Shown in pieces: positions 7,155-16,841 of a DNA stretch of 17,107 nt. Below the pieces are notes generated by a model. The model saw only the letters and a list, made by a program, of their open reading frames with translations. It was not told the origin of the DNA and did no database searches. Every line of letters starts with the position of its first letter. Position 1 is the first letter of the stretch. The DNA lies in contig JAEZHS010000432.1 of NCBI GenBank assembly GCA_023436825.1, forward strand, positions 1 through 17,107. Reading direction: 5' to 3'. Source of the DNA: Pseudomonadota bacterium (GTDB lineage: Bacteria > Pseudomonadota > Alphaproteobacteria > Reyranellales > Reyranellaceae). A program made the position numbers and the translations under genes.

Positions 7155-7189
7155 TGCGGTCCTGGATGCGGCCCTGAATGCGGCTCGTC
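7154..7189 (+). repeat. Three 12-base ATGCGG repeats creating a seven-codon minicistron
   Basis: Units starting at 7154, 7166 and 7178 all begin ATGCGG and stay in one frame. The first ATG overlaps the dioxygenase stop (TGATG). That frame reads MRSWMRP and stops with TGA at 7175-7177, and the ATG at 7178 of the ABC ATPase gene follows with no gap. There is no clear Shine-Dalgarno sequence for the ATPase, so stop-restart coupling through this junction is plausible. Confidence 0.6.
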
Positions 7190-7921
7190 GGTGTTCGCGG
7201 CGTATCGAAGGTCTTTGCCAACGGCGTAGAAGCTCTCGCCGACGTCTCGCTCGACGTACGGGAAGGCGAGTTCCTGAGCGTGTTGGGCCCCTCCGGCTGC
7301 GGCAAGTCCACCTTGCTGCGCCTGGTCGCGGGCCTCACCGAGCCCACGACGGGCTCGATCGATTGGTCGGAAGCAAAGGGTGGGAATCTCGGCTTCGTCT
7401 TCCAGGAGCCGACCCTGATGCCGTGGGCCACCGCGCTCACCAACGTTGCCCTGCCTCTGAAGCTGCGCGGCATGGCGAAGAGCGAGCGCGAGGCGCGGGC
7501 GGCCGAGGCGCTGGGCGATGTCGGGCTGAAGGGATTCGAGCGCGTCTGGCCGCGTGAGCTGTCGGGTGGCATGAAGATGCGCGTATCCCTGGCCCGCGCT
7601 CTTGTGATCCGGCCGAAGCTGCTGCTGATGGACGAGCCGTTCGCCGCCCTCGACGAGATCACGCGGCATCGCCTGAACGACGACCTGCTCGAGCTGTGGC
7701 AGCACAGCGGCGTCACGGTCGTGTTCGTGACGCACTCGGTCTTCGAATCGGTGTTCCTCTCGCAGCGCATCGTGGTGATGGCGGCGCGGCCGGGGCGCGT
7801 GTCCGCGGAGCTTGCCGTCACCGAACCCTATCCGCGCAGCCAGGCCTTTCGTACCTCGGCTGCGTATGCGGCCTGGTGCCGGCAGGCCTCGTCGCGGCTG
7901 GGCGAGGCGATGGCTGCATGA
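7178..7921 (+). CDS. ABC importer ATP-binding protein, NitT/TauT type
   Basis: This 247-residue ABC ATPase has all core motifs: Walker A GPSGCGKST (37-45), Q-loop in FVFQEPTLMPW (Q76), signature LSGGM (128-132), Walker B LLLMDEP (148-154) followed by FAALDE, and the switch histidine in VTHS (H186). The sequence style, especially FQEPTLMPW, VTHSVFESVFLSQRIVVM and the ARPGRV tail, is that of nitrate/sulfonate/taurine or hydroxymethylpyrimidine-type importers. It hydrolyses ATP at the inner membrane to drive uptake through the permease encoded next, with which it overlaps by 4 bases (ATGA). The solute-binding protein is missing from the window, so the substrate is unknown. Proximity to the ring-cleavage dioxygenase gene suggests an aromatic or related anion. 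Confidence 0.9.
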   Translation: MRLVGVRGVSKVFANGVEALADVSLDVREGEFLSVLGPSGCGKSTLLRLVAGLTEPTTGSIDWSEAKGGNLGFVFQEPTLMPWATALTNVALPLKLRGMAKSEREARAAEALGDVGLKGFERVWPRELSGGMKMRVSLARALVIRPKLLLMDEPFAALDEITRHRLNDDLLELWQHSGVTVVFVTHSVFESVFLSQRIVVMAARPGRVSAELAVTEPYPRSQAFRTSAAYAAWCRQASSRLGEAMAA

Positions 7922-8697
7922 TCGACGCGAAGGTGATCGCGCCGATCGTGCTGGGCGCGCTGATGCTCGCCTTGTGGGAGGGCATCGTACGCGCGGCCGC
8001 TATCCCGTCCTATATCCTGCCCGGCCCGATCCTGGTGGCGAGGACGCTGGTCGCCGACTGGGGCACGCTTGCGCCCTCGCTGCTGGTCACCGTGCGCATC
8101 ACCCTCGAGGCGCTGGCGGCCGCCGTCGTGATCGGCGGCCTGCTCGCCATCCTGTTCTCGCTGTCGCGCTGGGTCGAGCTCTCGCTCTTTCCCTACGCCA
8201 TCACCCTGCAGGTGACGCCGATCGTCGCCATTGCGCCGTTGATCATCGGGTGGGCCGACAATGTCGAGCTCTCGCTGCTGATCTGTGCGTGGCTGGTGGC
8301 GTTCTTCCCGATCCTGTCCAACACCATCCTCGGCCTGCGTTCGGTCGATCCCAACCTGCTGGACCTGTTCCAACTCTACGGCGCCGGGCGCTGGCGGACC
8401 CTGGTCGATCTGCGCCTGCCGGCGGCTCTGCCGTACTTCCTGGGCGGGCTGCGCATCTCGGGCGGGCTGGCGCTGATCGGCGCGGTGGTGGCGGAGTTCG
8501 TGGCCGGCACCGGCGGCAATGCCTCGGGCCTCGCCTGGCGCATCCTCGAATCGGGCTATCAGCTCAAGATCCCCCGCATGTTCGCGGCCCTGGTGCTGAT
8601 CTCGGCGACCGGCATCGCGATCTACCTGCTGCTCAGCTGGCTCAGCCACCTGCTGCTGCGGCGCTGGCACGAGAGTGCGCTGGCGCCTGAACGCTGA
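7918..8697 (+). CDS. ABC importer permease, NitT/TauT type
   Basis: The 259-residue integral membrane protein has about six hydrophobic helices (near 6-25, 61-82, 90-111, 117-140, 178-198 and 221-245). It carries the cytoplasmic EAA-type loop LLDLFQLYGAGRWRTLVDLRLPAALP (about 147-172), which docks onto the ATPase. It matches BPD_transp_1 permeases of the SsuC/TauC group. The ATG at 7918 overlaps the ATPase stop by 4 bases, indicating coupling; the open frame extends farther upstream only as a shadow of the ATPase gene. It ends 15 bases before the stop of the convergent slipin gene, with no obvious terminator in between. Two copies probably pair with two ATPase copies. Confidence 0.9.
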   Translation: MIDAKVIAPIVLGALMLALWEGIVRAAAIPSYILPGPILVARTLVADWGTLAPSLLVTVRITLEALAAAVVIGGLLAILFSLSRWVELSLFPYAITLQVTPIVAIAPLIIGWADNVELSLLICAWLVAFFPILSNTILGLRSVDPNLLDLFQLYGAGRWRTLVDLRLPAALPYFLGGLRISGGLALIGAVVAEFVAGTGGNASGLAWRILESGYQLKIPRMFAALVLISATGIAIYLLLSWLSHLLLRRWHESALAPER

Positions 8698-8712
8698 GCT
8701 TGCCGCGGGCGA

Positions 8713-9486
8713 CTATGTTGCTTCGCGGTTGGCGGCCAATTGCGACATCCACTGCTGCATCATGTCGATCGGAAAGGGGAACACGATCGTCGAGCTGCGC
8801 TCGCCGGCGATTTCGAACAGCGTGGCGAGGTAGCGCAGCTGCATCGCCTGCGGCACGGGCGCCAGGATCTGGGCCGCCTCGAGCATTTTCTGCGCCGCTT
8901 GCTGCTCTCCTTCGGCGTTGATGATCTTGGCGCGACGGCTGCGCTCGGCCTCGGCCTGGCGGGCGATCGCACGGATCATGCTGTCGTCGAGGTCGATGCG
9001 CTTGATCTCCACGTTGGAGACCTTGATGCCCCACGCGTCGGTCTGCTTGTCGAGGGTTTCCTGGATGTCGTTGTTGAGCTTGTCGCGTTCGGACAGCATC
9101 TCGTCGAGGTCGTGCTTGCCCAGCACGGACCTGAGCGTGGTCTGGGCCAGCTGGCTGGTGGCTTCCTTGTACGCGTTGACCTGGATTACCGCCCTTTCGG
9201 CGTCGACGACGCGGAAGTAGATGACGGCGCTCACCTTGACCGAGACGTTGTCGCGCGAGATCACGTCCTGGCTCGGGACTTCGTCGACCACGATGCGCAG
9301 ATCGACGCGCACCATCTGCTGGACGAACGGCACCAGCACCACGAGGCCCGGCCCCCTGGTACCGGTGTAGCGGCCCAGCGTGAAAACGACGGCGCGCTCG
9401 TACTCGCGCAGGATCTTGATCGACGCCGCGAGGAGCAGCACGGCCAATGCCACGACGATGGCGATGACGCTGACGGTGATGAGCAT
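8713..9486 (-). CDS. Slipin/stomatin-like SPFH-domain membrane protein
   Basis: The 257-residue protein starts with one hydrophobic helix (residues 3-22) followed by an SPFH/band-7 domain (about 23-190), including [27 protein letters not shown], the hallmark of bacterial slipins. A charged helical segment rich in Ala, Glu and Arg ([21 protein letters not shown]) follows, as in HflK/HflC and stomatins. Such proteins oligomerise on the inner membrane into scaffolds or microdomains. The ATG at 9486 follows GGAGGA, 14 bases behind nfeD, so the two genes form the common NfeD-slipin operon. In archaeal homologues the NfeD protease cleaves the C-terminus of its stomatin partner; the C-terminal segment [11 protein letters not shown] is the hydrophobic region where such a cut would be expected. 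Confidence 0.9.
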   Translation of the reverse strand: MLITVSVIAIVVALAVLLLAASIKILREYERAVVFTLGRYTGTRGPGLVVLVPFVQQMVRVDLRIVVDEVPSQDVISRDNVSVKVSAVIYFRVVDAERAVIQVNAYKEATSQLAQTTLRSVLGKHDLDEMLSERDKLNNDIQETLDKQTDAWGIKVSNVEIKRIDLDDSMIRAIARQAEAERSRRAKIINAEGEQQAAQKMLEAAQILAPVPQAMQLRYLATLFEIAGERSSTIVFPFPIDMMQQWMSQLAANREAT

Positions 9487-9500
9487 GCTGCTTCCTCCGC

Positions 9501-10880
9501 TTACATCGGCTCGACGGTGAGAACGAGATCCTGGCGGGAGACCACCTTGATCCGCACACCGGGCTCCAGGGGGCGGGCGGCGCGTGCATTCCAGATCTCG
9601 CCCATGATTCGGATCTTGCCGGTTTCGCCCTGCCACTCCACGGCCTCGCCCTCGGCGCCGATCATTGCTTCGCTGCCGGTGATCACGCGCCTGCGCCGGG
9701 AACGCAGAAGCAGGCCCAGGACCAGAATGAGAAGCGCGGCGGAGGCGATGGCCGCGGCCACGACCACGGACAGGGAGAGGCCAAGGCCTCCGTCCAACGA
9801 ACGGAAGGTGATGATCGAGCCGATCGCAAAAGCCACGATGCCTGCCGCGCCGATCAGGCCGAACGAGCCGATGAAGGCTTCGGCCACCATGAGGGCGACG
9901 CCGACCAGCAGGAGCCCGACACCGGCATAGTCGACCGGCAGCACATTCAGGGCGTACAGCGCCATGAGGAAGCTGATGGTGCCGATCAGCCCGGGCAGAA
10001 CGGCGCCGGGACTGGAGAGCTCGAAGATCAGCCCGTACACGCCGAGCAGCAGGAGGAGGTAGGCGACGTTGGGATTGGTGACGACGGACAACAGGCGGAC
10101 CCGCCAATCCGGCGATACCGTGACCGCCTCCAGGCCGGCCGTCGCCAGGCGCTCGGATTTGCCGGCGACGATCACCGTGCGGCCATCGATCTTTCGCAAG
10201 AGGTCGGGCACGTCGTCGGCGATCACGTCGATCACCTTCAACTTCAGCGCGTCGGAGGACGACAGGCTGACCGACTCGCGCACCGCCTCGGCCGCCCAGT
10301 CGGCGTTGCGGCCATGCAGCTCCGCGAGGCTGCGGATGTAGGCCACCGCATCGTTGACCGCCTTGCGTGTTCCGGTGTCCTGCGATGAGCGGCTGCGGGC
10401 ATCGCCGGCTTTGGACCTGTCCGCGGGTTCGCCTTCTTGCTGGTCCGGCTTGTCGCCTGGAGGCGGTGTCCCGCCGAGCTGGACAGGCGTGGCCGCGCCG
10501 AGATTGGTGCCCGGCGCCATGGCGGAGACGGCGCCGGCATAGGCGAGGTAGGTGCCCGCGCTCGCGGCCCGGGCGCCACTGGGCGCGACATACACCGCGA
10601 CAGGCACGGCCGAGGCCAGAACGGCGCGGATGATGTCGCGCATGGAGGTGTCGAGGCCGCCCGGCGTATCCATGCGCAGCACGACGAGACCGGTGTCGTC
10701 ACGACTGACGGCCTTGAGTTCGCGCACGACATAATCGGCAACAGCCGGGCCGATCGCGCCGTCGATCTCCAGCACTACGGCGCGGCGAACGGCGGAATTC
10801 GTCAGCGTCGCCAGCGTCATCAATGCCGCGCCAATGAGCAGGCCGGCCAGCCGCGCGGTGGCCGTGAGACGCAACCCCAT
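9501..10880 (-). CDS. nfeD: NfeD-family membrane-bound ClpP-class serine protease
   Basis: The 459-residue protein is a full-length NfeD. A signal/anchor helix (about 9-27) is followed by a ClpP-class protease domain (35-235), with the likely nucleophile S107 ([11 protein letters not shown]) and the likely catalytic lysine K173 ([23 protein letters not shown]). Then come four to five transmembrane helices (about 273-395) and a C-terminal NfeD OB-fold domain (400-459). A polar Pro/Gly/Asp/Lys-rich linker at about 136-170 separates the catalytic residues, as in other bacterial long NfeDs. The protease domain should face the periplasm. It starts at 10880 behind GAGGAGA and precedes the slipin gene, its expected substrate or partner. 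Older databases call these 'nodulation efficiency' proteins; that name says nothing about function here. Confidence 0.92.
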   Translation of the reverse strand: MGLRLTATARLAGLLIGAALMTLATLTNSAVRRAVVLEIDGAIGPAVADYVVRELKAVSRDDTGLVVLRMDTPGGLDTSMRDIIRAVLASAVPVAVYVAPSGARAASAGTYLAYAGAVSAMAPGTNLGAATPVQLGGTPPPGDKPDQQEGEPADRSKAGDARSRSSQDTGTRKAVNDAVAYIRSLAELHGRNADWAAEAVRESVSLSSSDALKLKVIDVIADDVPDLLRKIDGRTVIVAGKSERLATAGLEAVTVSPDWRVRLLSVVTNPNVAYLLLLLGVYGLIFELSSPGAVLPGLIGTISFLMALYALNVLPVDYAGVGLLLVGVALMVAEAFIGSFGLIGAAGIVAFAIGSIITFRSLDGGLGLSLSVVVAAAIASAALLILVLGLLLRSRRRRVITGSEAMIGAEGEAVEWQGETGKIRIMGEIWNARAARPLEPGVRIKVVSRQDLVLTVEPM

Positions 10881-10951
10881 GGGCTGTCTCCTCTCGCAGG
10901 CCGTTGCGTGAAGAGGACTCTTTCACCCCGGGTAGGGGCTTTCAATAGGCT

Positions 10952-10968
10952 GGTTCGGCGGGCGAACC
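10952..10968. terminator. Hairpin after the hydrolase gene, possible weak terminator
   Basis: GGTTCG-GCGGG-CGAACC is a perfect 6-bp stem with a 5-base loop, just beyond the stop codon (10976-10978) of the minus-strand hydrolase gene. No T-run follows on either strand, so it is not a standard intrinsic terminator; it may slow decay or assist Rho-dependent ending before nfeD. Confidence 0.3.
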
Positions 10969-10975
10969 TCGCGGC

Positions 10976-11821
10976 CTATTTCAGGCCTGCAAGGAACTCG
11001 CCGACCGGGCCCGACCATAGCGCAACACCGCTGTCGCTGCCGATGAGGCCGTGGCCGTCCTTGCCGAAGGCCCCGAGCGGCCGATAGACACCCTTGCCGC
11101 CGGCGGCGTTGTAGGCCTCGAACATGCGGCGCGCGAGACTCGGCTCGAAGAAGCTGTCGTTGGCGGCGTAGATCCACAGGGTCGGTACGCGCGCCGTGGC
11201 GCCATACTTGCCGGCCGCCGTCACGAGGACATTGGGTGTGCAGTTGCCCATGCCGCCCTGCGGCAGCCTCTGATGGCCGCCGCGGCCGCCTGCGAAGTCG
11301 ATCATGCCTGACACGCCCGGCGGATTCTGGCTGGATAAGGCGAGTGTCGCCCAGCCGCCCGCCGATTGTCCGACGACGATCGAGCGATCGGGCAGGACGT
11401 AGCGCTGCCTGCGCATCAGATCGAGCGCGGCCCGGATGTCCTCGGCGCCACGCAGGCCGGCCGTGTAGTAATCCGGCTCCTCGCAGTCGCCATAGCTCTC
11501 GACCCATTTGCCGCCAGTATCGCCGTAGCCGCGGCGCAGCGGCAGGACCACGACATAGCCGCGTTGGACGAACCATGACGACAGCGGTTCGTAGCGCGGC
11601 AAGGCCATTTCCGGCCGCTGTGAGGCGACGGCCGGAGAGCCGTGGTTGATGACGACCAAGGGGCGGGGCTGCTCGCCCGGCGGGCGCATGACGGTGGCGA
11701 CCATCGACACGCCGCCCACGGTCGGGATGCGGATGACCTGCTCGCGAGTCTGGGCCGCAGCTTCGCCGGCGAGGATCAGCGCCAGGAGGACAGCGAATAG
11801 GCGGCGTAGGGTTGTTGTCAT
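10976..11821 (-). CDS. Secreted alpha/beta hydrolase (dienelactone hydrolase/peptidase-like)
   Basis: The 281-residue protein has a cleavable signal peptide: TTTLRRLF then a hydrophobic core (about 9-19), ending AGEAAAQ near residue 24. The alpha/beta hydrolase triad is visible: nucleophile S153 in GQSAGG, acid D222 in IYAANDSFF, and H257 in GKDGHGL, with an oxyanion strand PLVVINHGSP at 54-63. It should act in the periplasm on an ester or peptide; the fold class cannot tell which. The ATG at 11821 lies directly behind GGAAGAGG. It is 18 bases downstream of uvrB on the same strand, and a 12-base palindrome fills that gap, so it is probably read from the uvrB promoter. No functional link to DNA repair is apparent. 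Confidence 0.85.
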   Translation of the reverse strand: MTTTLRRLFAVLLALILAGEAAAQTREQVIRIPTVGGVSMVATVMRPPGEQPRPLVVINHGSPAVASQRPEMALPRYEPLSSWFVQRGYVVVLPLRRGYGDTGGKWVESYGDCEEPDYYTAGLRGAEDIRAALDLMRRQRYVLPDRSIVVGQSAGGWATLALSSQNPPGVSGMIDFAGGRGGHQRLPQGGMGNCTPNVLVTAAGKYGATARVPTLWIYAANDSFFEPSLARRMFEAYNAAGGKGVYRPLGAFGKDGHGLIGSDSGVALWSGPVGEFLAGLK

Positions 11822-11823
11822 CC

Positions 11824-11835
11824 TCTTCCGGAAGA
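11824..11835. promoter_or_regulatory. 12-base perfect palindrome between uvrB and the hydrolase gene
   Basis: TCTTCCGGAAGA is perfectly self-complementary and fills most of the 18-base gap between the uvrB stop and the hydrolase start. It overlaps the purine-rich ribosome-binding site of the hydrolase gene (GGAAGAGG), so a hairpin there could modulate its translation. Chance is also possible. Confidence 0.35.
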
Positions 11836-11839
11836 TGAT

Positions 11840-14032
<2,193 letters not shown>

Positions 14033-14039
14033 GGCCTGC

Positions 14040-14070
14040 ATTATATGATGCTCGGCTTGTGCAGCGGCAA
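14040..14070 (-). promoter_or_regulatory. uvrB promoter
   Basis: On the minus strand a perfect TATAAT (14045-14040) lies 7 bases before the uvrB ATG at 14032, with a TTGCCG (14070-14065) 19 bases upstream of it. Transcription would begin at or next to the ATG, giving a leaderless uvrB message. Confidence 0.5.
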
Positions 14071-14094
14071 TGCTAGAGCTTGCGGGATGCTGCC

Positions 14095-14113
14095 ATTCCC
14101 TGACGTCGGGAAT
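14095..14113. promoter_or_regulatory. Inverted repeat in the uvrB/TSUP divergent gap
   Basis: ATTCCC and GGGAAT are perfect 6-bp arms around the 7-base centre TGACGTC, ending 13 bases before the TSUP start. The position suits an operator for the exporter gene, or a small leader hairpin. No regulator is encoded next to it. Confidence 0.35.
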
Positions 14114-14126
14114 TGAGCCAGGCCCG

Positions 14127-14858
14127 ATGCCGGACTTGCTTGCTCTTCCCTTCCTGATCTGCGCCGTCGTGGCCTGCATTGCAGGCATGGTGCGGGGATT
14201 CGCGGGTTTTGGCGCGGCGATGGTCATGACTCCCGTCTTTTCCGCCTTCTATGGACCGGCCGTCGGCGTGGCCCTTTGCCTGTTCCTGGAGATCGCCGTT
14301 GCCCTGCCGGTAGTTCCGGGCGTCGTGCGCCTGGTCGATTGGCGTCGCATCGGCCTGCTGCTGGCGGCCGCCGCGGTGGGCGTTCCAGCCGGTAACCTCC
14401 TCCTGACCCAAGTCGCTCCCGAGCCGATGCGCTGGGCGCTCTCGGCGATCGTGCTGGGCGCGGTGGCCTTGCTGGTGAGCGGCTGGCGCTTCAAGGGCCG
14501 GCCGCGGCCGGCGACGACGCTGGCGGCAGGTGTCACCAGCGGCTTTCTCAACGGCCTGGCCGGCATGGCCGGACCGCCGATCGCCTTCTATTACCTCGCC
14601 GGTGACGAAACCGTGACGCGCGTGCGCGCCAACCTCACGACTTATTTCGTGTTCGTCGATCTCGTCGCCATGGCAGCTTTCGTTGCTCGCGGCCTGGTCG
14701 ACTGGGACACGATCGTGCTCGGCCTCGTCATGGCCCCGGCCGTCATGGTGGGCGGCGTGCTGGGCACAAAGTTGTTTCCCCTGGCCAGCGAAGGGTTCTA
14801 CCGGCGCCTCGCCCTTGTCCTGCTGGTCGGCGTGGCGATCGGCTCCTTGATCCTGTGA
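14127..14858 (+). CDS. TSUP (TauE/SafE) family membrane transporter
   Basis: The 243-residue protein consists almost wholly of hydrophobic helices (about seven to eight) and has the two-half TSUP pattern: an N-terminal motif [17 protein letters not shown] near residues 22-38 and the second-half counterpart [20 protein letters not shown]. These glycine-rich motifs are typical of TauE/SafE permeases, which move sulfite, sulfoacetate or other small anions across the inner membrane. The ATG at 14127 gives the usual N-terminus directly before the first helix; an in-frame ATG at 14070 would add a polar stretch. The ribosome-binding site is weak. The DjlA-like gene follows after 23 bases. The ABC importer earlier in the window is of a type that often imports sulfonates, but the distance makes a link speculative. 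Confidence 0.87.
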   Translation: MPDLLALPFLICAVVACIAGMVRGFAGFGAAMVMTPVFSAFYGPAVGVALCLFLEIAVALPVVPGVVRLVDWRRIGLLLAAAAVGVPAGNLLLTQVAPEPMRWALSAIVLGAVALLVSGWRFKGRPRPATTLAAGVTSGFLNGLAGMAGPPIAFYYLAGDETVTRVRANLTTYFVFVDLVAMAAFVARGLVDWDTIVLGLVMAPAVMVGGVLGTKLFPLASEGFYRRLALVLLVGVAIGSLIL

Positions 14859-14881
14859 GCGGGAGCGCGTAGCGGAGCGAC

Positions 14882-15595
14882 ATGCAGATCTGGGACAAGA
14901 TCGTGGAAGGAGTGACGCGACTCGCCAACGGCGAATCGTTCGGCTCGCTGCTCGGCCTAACGTCGCCGCCGGCCGACGACGGCGCGCATCCCGACTTGCG
15001 CCAGATCGCCTTCACCATCGGCGTGATCGCGCTCGGCGCCAAGATGGCGAGGGTGGACGGCGAGGTCTCGGAAGCAGAGGTCGCGGCGTTCCGCGATTTC
15101 TTCCATGTCCCGCCAGGCGAGGAACGCAACGTCGAACGCTTCTTCAATCTCGCCAAGCGTGATGCCGCCGGTTACGAGACCTATGCGCGTCAGCTCGCGG
15201 CGCTGTTCCCCGACGCGCCGGAGATCCTCGAGAAGCTGCTCGAAGGGTTGTTCAGCATCGCCAAGGCCGATGGTCCGATCGACCTCGCCGAAGCCGACTA
15301 TCTCGCCGAGGTCTCGCGCCTCTTCGGCCTGAGCAGCGCGCGCTTCGAGCGCGCCAAGGCGGCGGCGCTGGGCGTCGTCGAGTGCGAGCCCTGCACCATC
15401 CTGGGCATCGATCCGCTGGCGACCGACGAGCAGATCCGCGAGGCTTGGCTGCGCCAGGTCAAGGCCAACCATCCCGACCGCCTGATCGCGCAGGGCCTGC
15501 CCGAGGAAGCCATCGCCATGGCCACCCGCAAGCTCGCCTTGATCAACGACGCCTACGACCGGCTGCGGCGCGAGCGCGGCCTGGTTCCCGCCTGA
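14882..15595 (+). CDS. DjlA-like co-chaperone: TerB domain plus C-terminal J domain
   Basis: The 237-residue protein has a TerB domain (about 43-160; acidic motifs ARVDGEVSEAE and AKADGPIDLAEADY) followed by a C-terminal J domain (169-235) with the HPD triad at 197-199 (KANHPDRLIAQG). That is the domain order of DjlA, which stimulates DnaK through its J domain. Unlike enterobacterial DjlA, no N-terminal transmembrane helix is visible (MQIWDKIVEGVTRLANGESF is amphipathic at best), so this form is probably soluble or only peripheral. The start at 14882 follows GGAG. The amidase gene begins two bases after its stop, indicating tight coupling. It is the second TerB-fold protein in this window. 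Confidence 0.9.
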   Translation: MQIWDKIVEGVTRLANGESFGSLLGLTSPPADDGAHPDLRQIAFTIGVIALGAKMARVDGEVSEAEVAAFRDFFHVPPGEERNVERFFNLAKRDAAGYETYARQLAALFPDAPEILEKLLEGLFSIAKADGPIDLAEADYLAEVSRLFGLSSARFERAKAAALGVVECEPCTILGIDPLATDEQIREAWLRQVKANHPDRLIAQGLPEEAIAMATRKLALINDAYDRLRRERGLVPA

Positions 15596-15597
15596 TC

Positions 15598-16281
15598 GTG
15601 AAGGCGATCGAGCTGCCATCGCCTAACCACGCGGCACGGCAGTCGGCTGTCGACGTGCTGGTGCTGCACTACACCGAATTGCCGCTCGACGAATCGCTGG
15701 AAGTCCTGCGTGACGACAAACGCCCCAACCGCGTCAGCGCCCACTACGTCGTGGCGGAAGACGGCACCGCTTATCGATTGGTCCCTGAAGATCGCGTTGC
15801 CTGGCATGCCGGCCGTTCGCACTGGCGCGGCCGCGATGCGCTCAACGGCACGTCGATCGGCATCGAGATCGTCAACCTGCACGGCGACAGGCATGACTAT
15901 CCCGATGCACAGATCGCGGCGCTGATCGCGCTCTGCCGGGACATCAGCGGCCGCCATCCCGCCATCGTGCCGCGCAACGTCGTCGGCCATTCCGACATCG
16001 CACCCAAGCGCAAGATCGATCCCGGGCTGCGCTTTCCCTGGGCGGCGTTGGCGGCGAGCGGGGTCGGTCTGTGGCCGCGTCCCGGTGCGAAGCCGATCGA
16101 AGGCGACATGCAGCCGGCCTTGCAGCGTTTCGGCTACCCGCCGGCCGTCGAGGTGACGCCGGTCGACATCGTTGCCTCCTTCCAGCGCCGCTTTCGACCG
16201 TCCAAGGCCGATGGAGCGGCCGATGCCGAGACTCGTGCCCTGCTGGCCGATCTCCTTGACCAGGTGGGACACGAAGCCTAG
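15598..16281 (+). CDS. N-acetylmuramoyl-L-alanine amidase (AmpD/AmiD type, Amidase_2 fold)
   Basis: The 227-residue zinc amidase has H24 (VLHYTE), H131 and D141 (GHSDIAPKRKIDPG) as the zinc ligands and E90 (IGIEIVN) as a likely catalytic residue. The catalytic domain covers about 15-150; a C-terminal peptidoglycan-binding-like segment runs from 170 to 225 (MQPALQRFGY, VASFQRRFRP, DAETRALLADLL). It cleaves the bond between N-acetylmuramate and the stem peptide. No signal peptide is visible, which favours AmpD-like cytosolic recycling of anhydro-muropeptides, although the C-terminal domain is more like AmiD. The start is the GTG at 15598, two bases after the DjlA-like stop; no in-frame ATG fits. 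Its TAG stop (16279-16281) is part of the -10 of the rnpB promoter. Confidence 0.9.
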   Translation: MKAIELPSPNHAARQSAVDVLVLHYTELPLDESLEVLRDDKRPNRVSAHYVVAEDGTAYRLVPEDRVAWHAGRSHWRGRDALNGTSIGIEIVNLHGDRHDYPDAQIAALIALCRDISGRHPAIVPRNVVGHSDIAPKRKIDPGLRFPWAALAASGVGLWPRPGAKPIEGDMQPALQRFGYPPAVEVTPVDIVASFQRRFRPSKADGAADAETRALLADLLDQVGHEA

Positions 16282-16284
16282 CTA
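16256..16284 (+). promoter_or_regulatory. rnpB promoter embedded in the end of the amidase gene
   Basis: TTGACC (16256-16261) and TAGCTA (16279-16284) are separated by exactly 17 bases. The predicted start, 7-8 bases downstream, is 16291-16292, precisely where helix P1 of RNase P RNA begins. The -35 lies in amidase codons and the -10 includes the amidase TAG stop. Confidence 0.7.
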
Positions 16285-16290
16285 GGGCCG

Positions 16291-16697
16291 TCAGGTCAGA
16301 CGGCCGGATGGCTGCACTGGGCGGGTAACCGCTCGGTGAGGAAAGTCCGGGCTCCACGGAGACACGGTGCCGGCTAACGGCCGGCGGGGGCGACCCCAGG
16401 GAAAGTGCCACAGAGAACAGACCGCCGAGCGGGTTCGCCCGCGAGGCAAGGGTGAAACGGTGGGGTAAGAGCCCACCGCGCGTCCGGCAACGGAAGCGGC
16501 GCGGCAAACCCCACCGGGAGCAAGACCAAATAGGGGCGGCACGCCGGGCAACCGGCAGCGGTGTTTCCGCGTCGCCGCCCGGGTCGGTCGCGCGAGGCGC
16601 TCGGTAACGGGCGTCCCAGAGGAATGGCCATCCATCGCTGCCTTGGTTCGCCGAGGGGCGAGGACAGAACCCGGCTTACAGGCCGTCTGACCTGCGT
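16291..16697 (+). ncRNA. rnpB: RNase P RNA, bacterial class A
   Basis: This is the catalytic RNA of ribonuclease P, which trims 5' leaders from pre-tRNAs. The 5' P4 core GAGGAAAGTCCGGGCTC is at 16338-16354 and the matching 3' core ACAGAACCCGGCTTA is at 16664-16678. The terminal helix P1 is a perfect 14-bp pairing of 16292-16305 with 16681-16694. The AGAGGAATGGCCATCC segment near 16618-16633 is a further conserved block. The length of about 400 nt and the helices between the cores fit type A RNAs of Alphaproteobacteria. The 5' end agrees with the promoter in the amidase gene; the 3' end is set a few bases past P1. Open frames on the opposite strand here are the well-known spurious 'antisense to RNase P' translations. 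Confidence 0.97.
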
Positions 16698-16809
16698 CTC
16701 CAAGCCAAAGCCGCTGCGATGTGTCCCGGCACCCATCATTTGGCCCTTCCTGGAGCCTCAAAAGTCACCATAGCGAAATTACCGCTGCATCAAACTAGAG
16801 TTATTTTAC

Positions 16810-16841
16810 TTGAAACGTATTATAACTCAGATTATTATCTG
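16810..16841 (+). promoter_or_regulatory. Strong promoter-like element with a dyad over the -10
   Basis: TTGAAA (16810-16815), a 17-base spacer and TATTAT (16833-16838) form the best sigma70-type pair in the region, pointing right. CAGAT-TATT-ATCTG (16828-16841) is an inverted repeat centred on the -10, which could be an operator. The gene it would serve lies beyond the window, leaving an untranslated leader of more than 260 bases. Confidence 0.5.

Noticed and set aside
8740..9930. 396-codon plus-strand frame over slipin and nfeD
   Set aside because: His/Asp/Arg-rich antisense shadow of two well-supported genes.
10881..10975. Sigma-32-type promoter before nfeD
   Set aside because: TTGAAA is present on the minus strand, but no CCCCAT-like -10 lies at the right distance; the sigma70-type -10 there is also poor.
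16291..16761. 156- and 121-codon minus-strand frames
   Set aside because: They are antisense to RNase P RNA, a well-known source of false proteins.
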